Of a stretch of 12,131 nt of DNA, positions 7,394 through 12,131 are shown piece by piece; position 1 is the stretch's first letter, and each line of letters starts with the position of its first letter. The DNA is from Acidobacteriota bacterium (GTDB lineage: Bacteria; Acidobacteriota; Blastocatellia; Pyrinomonadales; Pyrinomonadaceae): positions 1 to 12,131 of the forward strand of contig JAIVJP010000313.1 of NCBI GenBank assembly GCA_020199975.1, given 5' to 3'. The notes beneath the pieces are model-generated. The model made no database searches. It was not told the origin of the DNA and worked only from the letters and a program-made list of their open reading frames with translations. The translations under genes and the position numbers were made by a program.

Positions 7394-7478
7394 GCCGGGA
7401 GCGCAGGCTTCTCACCTGCCATGAGCGCGAAGCGCGAACAATCTACTCGCCTGCAGGCGAGAAGCCTGCGCTTCCAGC
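7394..7478. repeat. Inverted repeat with GCAGGCTTCTC core, palindromic element C
   Basis: Arms 7394-7419 and 7453-7478 match as reverse complements at 23 of 26 positions, separated by 33 nt. Each arm contains its own small hairpin (GCAGG..CCTGC), and the inner edge holds a perfect 16-bp palindrome, CTCGCCTGCAGGCGAG, at 7446-7461. The arm sequence differs from elements A and B, so this is a separate repeat type. It fills most of the gap between the stop of the HARE-HTH gene and the nucleotidyltransferase start. The design, two inverted short palindromes with a spacer, is that of a REPIN. I could not search for other copies. Confidence 0.7.
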
Positions 7479-7538
7479 AAAGGTGCATTTCCTGCGCTGC
7501 TAGGATCTGTGTCGCGAGCAGAAAAGTTAGATAACCAC

Positions 7539-8120
7539 TTAAGAAGCCTTCGACGCGTCGCGAATCATGAGGTCGAAGGTGCCGGGAGCAACCTTTCGGA
7601 ATCGACTGTTGCGGTTGAGAGAGACGGCAACGCTGATCGTCGGATTCTCGCCTGTAAAGCGAAACCCGCCTTCCAGCAGACGGTTGTAGAGTTCGTTGAC
7701 GTGGAGGGGTCCTCCCTCTTCGCGCAGGAGCAGGGTGACAGCCTGCGGGATAGTGCGGTCCATAAAGCGGTCGCTCGAAGCCTCGATATCCGTGCGCACG
7801 GCCGGAATCTGCTGGCGCCTGGTATCCAAGTTAACGGCGCCGCGACTATGAGGCGACGAATGGTCCATCACTGTTTCGAGTTCAGCATCTGAGGGCAGAC
7901 CGGCGGCAAGATTACTTGAGGCAAGGACGGAAGACAGCAAACGATAGATGGCCGCCTCAGACTGGCTGGCCAATGTATTCATCTCCGCGAGTTCCGTGCG
8001 AACTGCATCCGCTTCCGCTTCCAGCTCCCGCAGCCGCGCGGCAAGATGCATGCGCGCAGCTCGCGACTGCCGCAAGTTTTGCTCTAAACGGGAAAGCAGG
8101 TTTTCGTTGGGCCGGTCCAT
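7539..8120 (-). CDS. Coiled-coil protein with C-terminal HARE-HTH-like domain
   Basis: This 193-residue protein has no signal peptide or membrane segment. Residues ~8-55 are rich in Leu/Ala/Glu/Arg with heptad-like spacing and should form a coiled coil. A polar linker runs to about 120. Residues 122-186 (IPQAVTLLLREEGGPLHVNE, NRLLEGGFRFTGENP, then SRFRKVAPGTFDL) match the HARE-HTH winged-helix pattern also found in the RNA polymerase delta subunit, ASXL proteins and some restriction enzymes. I infer a dimeric DNA- or chromatin-associated regulator; no target is known. It stands alone, 159 nt after the polyprenyl synthase gene and 181 nt before the nucleotidyltransferase. The ATG start has only a weak ribosome binding site. 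The domain call comes from memory of the pattern. Confidence 0.75.
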   Translation of the reverse strand: MDRPNENLLSRLEQNLRQSRAARMHLAARLRELEAEADAVRTELAEMNTLASQSEAAIYRLLSSVLASSNLAAGLPSDAELETVMDHSSPHSRGAVNLDTRRQQIPAVRTDIEASSDRFMDRTIPQAVTLLLREEGGPLHVNELYNRLLEGGFRFTGENPTISVAVSLNRNSRFRKVAPGTFDLMIRDASKAS

Positions 8121-8279
8121 CGAACGGATGTTAAAGCGATTTCAGAAATTGCACAATACTTTTGCGGAAGGATTGCTAACTTTGGCAGAACGGGGAGCGG
8201 TTCGACCCGGCCTCAACTGGGAGAATACCCCGGCCGCTCGCTGTTCAAGCGCTGACCCGGTCGGTCGTCGATTAGAGGA

Positions 8280-9299
8280 TTACCGCTCGCGCTCGAGGAC
8301 ATAAGTGGGAATTGACCTGAGTGCTTCGCTGTACTCAGAGTCAGGCAGGACATCCAGCGAAGCTCGTGCGGCTTCCGCAAAGCCGTCAGCCAGTGCCCGC
8401 GCTTCTTCGAGCCCTCCCACCCGCTCAACAGCATGGAGCAAGTCGCTACGTGAGACCGTGCCGTAGTTGCCTTCCCTGATCACCGTCTCAACCATCTCGG
8501 GACCGGAACTATCCCTTTTAAGCAGATAAATGAGTGGCAGAGTAACTTTGCCGGCGATCAGATCAACGCCTGAGGCCTTACCCAGAGCGTCATCGCTGGC
8601 AGTAAAGTCGAGCAGGTCATCCACGAGCTGAAAGGCCGTGCCCAGGCTTAAACCATAATCGGCCAGTGCCTGATTTTGCCTTTCCCCCGCACCGCCGAGC
8701 ATAGCCCCCACTTCGCAACAGGCACTAAAAAGATAAGCTGTCTTCCGCCGCAACATATCGAGATACTGCGACTCTGAAACATCTGTCCGGCCCAGGAGGT
8801 TCAGCTGCAACAATTCGCCCTCTGTCATCTTGCGCGTAACCGCGGTCAGGATGTCCAGAATGGGAAGCGATCTTTCGGCAAGACTCGTTTCAAAGGCAGA
8901 CATGTAAAGCCAGTCGCCCATTAGCACCGCGGTTTGATTGCCGTAGAGGGCATTTACGGTAAGACGGTCCCGGCGTATGTCAGCATCGTCGATAATGTCG
9001 TCGTGGACCAGCGTGGCAGTGTGCAGGAACTCCATCACTGTAGCCATGCGAATAGAATTATAACGAGATCCTTCGCCACCCACGGCATAGTTCGAGAGAA
9101 TTGTGAGTGCGGGACGCACGCGCTTCCCACCAGAAGCGCGCAGGTAGTCTCCGAGGAAGGCGATGACTTGAACATTAGACTGCGCTTGCCGCTCAAACTC
9201 TACTTCAACCTGCCCGAGCTCGGAAGCGATTAGACTAAAGATGCGCTTTGCCGCAAGGTTGACATCGTCAAGTGCAAGTGTTTCGCTGGCCGTCTGCAT
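8280..9299 (-). CDS. Long-chain all-trans polyprenyl diphosphate synthase
   Basis: The enzyme lengthens an allylic diphosphate with isopentenyl diphosphate units, normally to supply the quinone side chain. The 339-residue length fits octaprenyl/heptaprenyl synthases. Motifs present are GKRVRP at 58-63 (diphosphate binding), the first aspartate-rich motif DDIIDD at 100-105 followed by RR, GDW at 128-130, KTAYLF at 186-191, and the second aspartate-rich motif DDLLD at 227-231 with GKASGVDLIAGKVTLP. The residues just before the first motif are small (A95, T96), with no aromatic floor; in this family that allows long products, so I infer C30 or longer, with exact length unknown. The gene lies 73 nt after yajQ on the same strand. 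The ATG start is preceded by only a weak AGG-type ribosome binding site. Confidence 0.92.
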   Translation of the reverse strand: MQTASETLALDDVNLAAKRIFSLIASELGQVEVEFERQAQSNVQVIAFLGDYLRASGGKRVRPALTILSNYAVGGEGSRYNSIRMATVMEFLHTATLVHDDIIDDADIRRDRLTVNALYGNQTAVLMGDWLYMSAFETSLAERSLPILDILTAVTRKMTEGELLQLNLLGRTDVSESQYLDMLRRKTAYLFSACCEVGAMLGGAGERQNQALADYGLSLGTAFQLVDDLLDFTASDDALGKASGVDLIAGKVTLPLIYLLKRDSSGPEMVETVIREGNYGTVSRSDLLHAVERVGGLEEARALADGFAEAARASLDVLPDSEYSEALRSIPTYVLERER

Positions 9300-9372
9300 T
9301 TCTGACTACCTACTGTCTAATGAGCTTTCCCTCTAACAAACTTCAATTTACATCTAGCCGGAATGCTACGAC

Positions 9373-9870
9373 TCAGTTCGAGCGATAATTCGTGAACTGC
9401 ATATCGATGCCGAAATCTTTTCCCTTTAGTTTGGCGATTATGTCCTGAAGCGTGTCGCGATCCTTTCCGGAAACGCGAACTACGTCCGCCTGAATCGACG
9501 CCTGGACTTTTGCCTTAGAGTCTTTAATAAACTTGACGATTTCTTTGGCCCTGTCTTGAGGAATACCCTGCTGGATTGCTGCCTGCTGCCTCACCGTACC
9601 GCCCGCCGCTGGTTCAATATCGCCATAAGTCAAGGCCTTCAGAGGAACGCCGCGGCGGACCAGCTTCTGCTGGAGAATGTCGTTCATGTTTCGCAGCTTC
9701 GTTTCATCTTCAGCGGTGAGCACTAAGGCGTCCTTCTCCAGCATGACATTGGCGGCACTGCCTTTGAAGTCAAATCTCTGCCGCACCTCTTTAACAGTTT
9801 GATGGATTGCGTTCGCAACTTCTGCGCGATCTACTTGCGAGACGATGTCGAATGAATTCTGCTGGGCCAT
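9373..9870 (-). CDS. yajQ: YajQ-family nucleotide-binding protein
   Basis: The 165-residue product matches the usual size of YajQ (UPF0234), a small cytoplasmic protein of two ferredoxin-like folds. Family members bind nucleotides, and in Xanthomonas one binds cyclic di-GMP and acts with a transcription factor; whether that holds here is unknown. Family signatures are NSFDIVSQVD at the N-terminus, VRQRFDFKGS at 29-38, a central GIPQDRAKEIVKFIKD stretch, the VSGKDRDTLQ segment, and the C-terminal FGIDMQFTNYR. The frame is open to 9924, but the ATG at 9870 begins exactly at the conserved MAQQNSFDIVS and is chosen. A weak GGAA lies upstream. The TatD gene precedes it on the same strand, separated by palindromic element B. 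Confidence 0.93.
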   Translation of the reverse strand: MAQQNSFDIVSQVDRAEVANAIHQTVKEVRQRFDFKGSAANVMLEKDALVLTAEDETKLRNMNDILQQKLVRRGVPLKALTYGDIEPAAGGTVRQQAAIQQGIPQDRAKEIVKFIKDSKAKVQASIQADVVRVSGKDRDTLQDIIAKLKGKDFGIDMQFTNYRSN

Positions 9871-10001
9871 GCTCAAGGTTCCGGAATATGATTTAGGAAT
9901 TATTATGACCGAGGATAGCATCAAAAGGCCGGCATGTGAAACTTGTCTCTTGGTCGGATAGTGGTTAGATTTGGGTGGCTTTCAGAGGATCACACGAGAC
10001 T

Positions 10002-10115
10002 ACAGAACCGAGGAGCGGTAGCGACCGGGTTAAGGTGCGTTACTCGATCGTGGTAGGAATATACTAAGGCTGTGTCGCGCGACTGGACCCTGTCGCTACC
10101 GCTCCTCGGTTCTGT
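10002..10115. repeat. Near-perfect inverted repeat, palindromic element B
   Basis: Arms 10002-10029 and 10088-10115 are reverse complements at 27 of 28 positions, around a 58-nt centre. The core of the left arm is GAGCGGTAGCGACCGGG. It starts 20 nt past the tatD stop and occupies the gap before yajQ. The arm is clearly related to that of element A at 3786-3877, which shows a dispersed family with two copies 6 kb apart. The high arm identity suggests recent spread or selection on the hairpin. No U-run follows either arm, so a classical rho-independent terminator is unlikely. No transposase is nearby. Confidence 0.8.
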
Positions 10116-10134
10116 GGTTGCGTTGACATCGCCG

Positions 10135-10929
10135 CTAGTCACTGCCCAAATCAAGTTTGAAAACCCCGGCAAAATTCTCTGCCGTAATTCGGCCCATCTC
10201 TTCCAGCGAAACTCCCCGAAGCTCCGCCAAACATCTTGCCACTTCCACCACATACGCCGGCTCATTTCTCTTCCCGCGATACGGCACCGGTGACAAATAC
10301 GGACAATCAGTCTCAATCAGCAACCGACCCAACGGGACTTCAGTCGCAACCCCTCTGAGGTCGTCCGCGTTTTTAAAAGTGACGATGCCAGAGAAAGATA
10401 TGAACATCCCCAAGTCAAATGCCTTCTCTGCAAGCTCACTCGTGCCACTAAAGCAATGCATGATGCCCGGCAGACCCGAGCCCTGCCATTCCGATCTTAG
10501 TATCTGAATCGTCTCCGACTCCGCTTCTCGCGTATGAATGATTACTGGCAATAATGCTGCGCGTGCCAGTTGAAGCTGGCGTCGGAATACGTCCATCTGC
10601 ACATCGCGGGGCGAATTGTCGTAATGAAAATCGAGACCTATTTCCCCCCAAGCGATCACCCGTGCATTCTGCTTGATGAGATCGGTGATTCTCTGCTCAG
10701 CCTGGTCATCGAAGAGGCGGGCATCGTGAGGATGGATGCCGACCGCGCTGTAGAGACCTTCGTGCTTCTCGGCTAATTCAACTGCGCCTTCCAGTCCGCC
10801 GCTATTCGGATCTCCTGTACCGACGTTTAGTATCGCCGACACTCCCGCAGCGCGAGCTCGTTGCAGTACTTCATGGCGATCCGCGTCAAACTCAGGACCA
10901 TCAATATGCGCGTGGGAGTCGACAAACAT
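10135..10929 (-). CDS. tatD: TatD-family metal-dependent hydrolase (DNase)
   Basis: TatD-like proteins are cytoplasmic TIM-barrel amidohydrolases with 3'-5' DNase activity, linked to DNA repair and turnover. The product has 264 residues, normal for the family. The metal ligands are all visible: H6 and H8 in DSHAHID, E96 in GEIGLDFHY, H132 in IIHTREA, H158 in MHCFSG and D208 in IETDCPYL. VGIHPHDA and YRGKRNEP are further family marks. It could equally be the TatD, YcfH or YjjV paralogue; sequence alone does not separate these. The ATG at 10929 has no clear Shine-Dalgarno. Nothing in the frame upstream belongs to the family. In many bacteria metG precedes this gene, but here 405 non-coding bases follow upstream. 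Confidence 0.93.
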   Translation of the reverse strand: MFVDSHAHIDGPEFDADRHEVLQRARAAGVSAILNVGTGDPNSGGLEGAVELAEKHEGLYSAVGIHPHDARLFDDQAEQRITDLIKQNARVIAWGEIGLDFHYDNSPRDVQMDVFRRQLQLARAALLPVIIHTREAESETIQILRSEWQGSGLPGIMHCFSGTSELAEKAFDLGMFISFSGIVTFKNADDLRGVATEVPLGRLLIETDCPYLSPVPYRGKRNEPAYVVEVARCLAELRGVSLEEMGRITAENFAGVFKLDLGSD

Positions 10930-11334
10930 GAGAGCGTTGACGGTCGGCCGTTTGAGGCTGCGGCCGCTGCCAGACTGTCCAGAGAGAAGCTTACTCCGCG
11001 GGCGTCAAACCAACCATAGTAGAATGAAGGCAGCAGCAAAAAGCTGCGAGTGATCAAGCGCGACTGAGTATCCTCTTCCTTTGTATAGCAGTTTTAGGCG
11101 CCGGCAGCCGACTCGGACAACATCCAGAGTGCGGTTAGTATATTTGCGGCAGACAAGAGTTGTACAGCATGGACCCCCAGGCATCGCCACTGCTCTCGTT
11201 CGCTGCCATGTCTCATCTGCGGCCATATCTGCACGATATAGTCGCAATGCACCCCTCTGATCACGAGGTAACTGCTTGAAATGAAAGCGGCATAGAGGTT
11301 GCAATTCTGGAATGCCAAATGGAGGGGACAAAAC
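10930..11334. other. Divergent intergenic region without a convincing gene
   Basis: This 405-nt stretch separates tatD (minus) from the secreted repeat protein (plus) and must hold their promoters. Short open frames here (for example 11005-11331 minus) have no ribosome binding site, motif or plausible composition. A small hairpin GCAGC-AAAAA-GCTGC lies at 11033-11047. A possible -35 box TTGAAA sits at 11276-11281 before the plus-strand gene, but no good -10 box follows at the right spacing. I can name no promoter, riboswitch or RNA gene with confidence. Confidence 0.4.
11321..11327 (+). promoter_or_regulatory. Strong ribosome binding site GGAGGGG of the secreted repeat protein
   Basis: GGAGGGG lies 7 nt before the ATG at 11335. 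It decides that start over the in-frame TTG at 11299, and the protein then begins directly with a signal peptide. It is the strongest Shine-Dalgarno in the window. Confidence 0.8.
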
Positions 11335-12033
11335 ATGAGAAATAGAATTCGCGGCGCTATTTTGGCGCTGGCGGCAGTTTGTGGCATTTTTGCTGCGACC
11401 ACTACGACGACTCAGGCGCAGTGGCGCAATGATGATGGTGGATACAATCGTCGTGACCGCGATGATGATGACGACCGCAGATGGCGGCGAAACCGAGATC
11501 GTCGTAATGACCGTTATGGACGCAACAACTCTCGGGGTGAACTAAACCAGGGTTACCAGTACGGCTTAAACACTGGCGCCAGCGACGCGCAACGCCGGCA
11601 AAGCTACAGTCCTCAACGTTCACACTATTACCGAAACGCTTCTTCACAGGCTTTTCGTGAGGGCTTTGTGCGTGGGTATGACCAGGGCTATCGCCAGTAC
11701 GCCGGTAATGGGAATGGCCGCTACGGCAATGGCCGCTATGAAAACGATGACTATGGAAACGGCCGCTACGGAAACGGTGGCTACAACAACAACGCTGAAC
11801 TGAATAGGGGTTACCAGCAGGGTATAGAGACCGGTGCAAGCGACGGCCAGCGGGGCCAGAGCTATGACCCGCAGCGTTCACGCCACTATCGGAACGCCTC
11901 GACGCAGGCCTTTCGTGAAGGCTTCGTGCGCGGCTATGACCAGGGCTATCGGCAATACTCCAACGGTAGTAACCGAAACAGCAATGGCGGGGGCATCGCG
12001 GATATTCTTGGCAGTATCCTCGGCCGACCGTAA
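11335..12033 (+). CDS. Secreted Gly/Tyr/Arg-rich protein with two 54-residue repeats
   Basis: I do not recognise a named family. The 232-residue product begins with a Sec signal peptide: basic MRNRIR, a hydrophobic stretch to about residue 21, and likely cleavage after TQA at 28. A highly charged, disordered Asp/Arg segment covers 30-67. Two repeats follow, 69-122 and 155-208, identical at 44 of 54 positions. Each repeat holds two modules of the form G-x3-G-x3-G (G73/77/81 and G110/114/118 in the first), a pattern seen in glycine-zipper helices, with the conserved segment QAFREGFVRGYDQGYRQY at its end. The linker 123-154 is a low-complexity run of YGNGRY-like units. The tail ends in IADILGSILGRP. 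I infer an exported structural or envelope protein that self-associates. There is no cysteine in the mature part, no lipobox and no membrane anchor. Confidence 0.85.
   Translation: MRNRIRGAILALAAVCGIFAATTTTTQAQWRNDDGGYNRRDRDDDDDRRWRRNRDRRNDRYGRNNSRGELNQGYQYGLNTGASDAQRRQSYSPQRSHYYRNASSQAFREGFVRGYDQGYRQYAGNGNGRYGNGRYENDDYGNGRYGNGGYNNNAELNRGYQQGIETGASDGQRGQSYDPQRSRHYRNASTQAFREGFVRGYDQGYRQYSNGSNRNSNGGGIADILGSILGRP
11539..11700 (+). repeat. Protein-coding repeat unit 1 of the secreted protein
   Basis: This encodes residues 69-122, from ELNQGYQ to GYRQY. It is matched by unit 2 at 11797-11958 with 44 of 54 residues identical. Differences cluster in the first half, while the last 18 residues are the same in both units. 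Confidence 0.85.
11797..11958 (+). repeat. Protein-coding repeat unit 2 of the secreted protein
   Basis: This encodes residues 155-208, from ELNRGYQ to GYRQY. The units are 258 nt apart start to start. The DNA between them (11701-11796) is itself made of short GGCCGCTACGGMAAT-like repeats that encode the YGNGRY linker. Confidence 0.85.
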
Positions 12034-12052
12034 CCGCCGACCAGTTGCATGA

Positions 12053-12094
12053 AAACAAAGAATGGCGCGACTTGCGTCGCGGCATTCTTTGTTT
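12053..12094 (+). terminator. Rho-independent terminator after the secreted protein gene
   Basis: Arms 12053-12071 and 12076-12094 form a 19-bp stem with one mismatch around a TTGC loop. The stem is GC-rich at the top (GCGCGAC/GTCGCG) and A/T-rich at the base, so the 3' arm ends in TTCTTTGTTT and the 5' arm starts with AAACAAAG. This gives a usable U-tract in both directions. It lies 20 nt after the stop codon. Confidence 0.8.
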
Positions 12095-12131
12095 AATGGT
12101 CAAGGACATCTAAAGAGCGATGGTGAATCAC

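Noticed and set aside
8190..8260. tRNA-like words in the gap upstream of the HARE-HTH gene (GGTTCGACCC, CTCAACTGGGAGAA, TTCAAGC)
   Set aside because: They resemble T-loop and D-arm sequence but stand in the wrong order and too close together, and I could form no acceptor or anticodon stem on either strand.
11005..11331. Minus-strand frames upstream of tatD as possible small genes
   Set aside because: They have no ribosome binding site, odd composition, and mutual overlap in different frames.
11402..12109. A 235-residue minus-strand frame opposite the secreted repeat protein
   Set aside because: It is rich in His, Arg, Ser and Cys, a typical shadow of a biased Gly/Tyr/Asn gene. The sense frame has a signal peptide, a strong ribosome binding site and a terminator.
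1..12131. CRISPR array, phage, transposase, restriction or toxin-antitoxin genes
   Set aside because: I found no regularly spaced direct repeats and no protein motifs of these systems. The only repeats are the three intergenic palindromes and the protein repeats.

Overview
The window looks like ordinary chromosome from a soil-type, mid-GC bacterium. It holds ten intact genes and one broken gene, plus three intergenic palindromic elements. All genes except the last lie on the minus strand. My best guess for the organism is an acidobacterium (Blastocatellia/Pyrinomonadaceae type). This is inference from the gene mix (AmgK-type kinase beside a sugar nucleotidyltransferase, a HARE-HTH protein, a secreted Gly/Tyr-rich repeat protein) and from palindromes with a GCAGGCTTCTC core. 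No rRNA or other phylogenetic marker is present to prove it.

Layout along the minus strand, in transcription order. (1) 10929-10135 is a TatD-family DNase, followed by a near-perfect inverted repeat (10002-10115). (2) 9870-9373 is YajQ, then 9299-8280 is a long-chain polyprenyl diphosphate synthase. (3) 8120-7539 is a coiled-coil plus HARE-HTH protein, followed by a second type of palindrome (7394-7478). (4) 7357-6377 is a sugar-1-phosphate nucleotidyltransferase, 6282-5271 is an AmgK-like sugar kinase broken by a frameshift, and 5260-3950 is asparaginyl-tRNA synthetase; a third palindrome related to the first follows (3786-3877). (5) A tight run follows: LOG-family protein (3769-3215), zinc-ribbon AIM24 protein (3218-2346), arginase (2329-1361), D-Ala-D-Ala ligase (1342-206), and a doubtful small ORF at the left edge. 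Gaps in this last run are -4, 16, 18 and 9 nt, so it is probably one operon.

On the plus strand, after a 405-nt non-coding stretch, 11335-12033 encodes a secreted protein of two 54-residue repeats rich in G-x3-G-x3-G modules. A strong hairpin terminator follows it.

Several genes touch the cell envelope: D-Ala-D-Ala ligase (peptidoglycan precursor), the kinase/nucleotidyltransferase pair (amino-sugar recycling in the AmgK/MurU style), the polyprenyl synthase (quinone or carrier lipid) and the secreted repeat protein. The remainder are housekeeping or poorly characterised. I see no phage, transposase, CRISPR or toxin-antitoxin locus. The points most worth a second look are the frameshifted kinase, the altered metal-site residues of its partner nucleotidyltransferase, the two-copy palindrome family, and the repeat protein.
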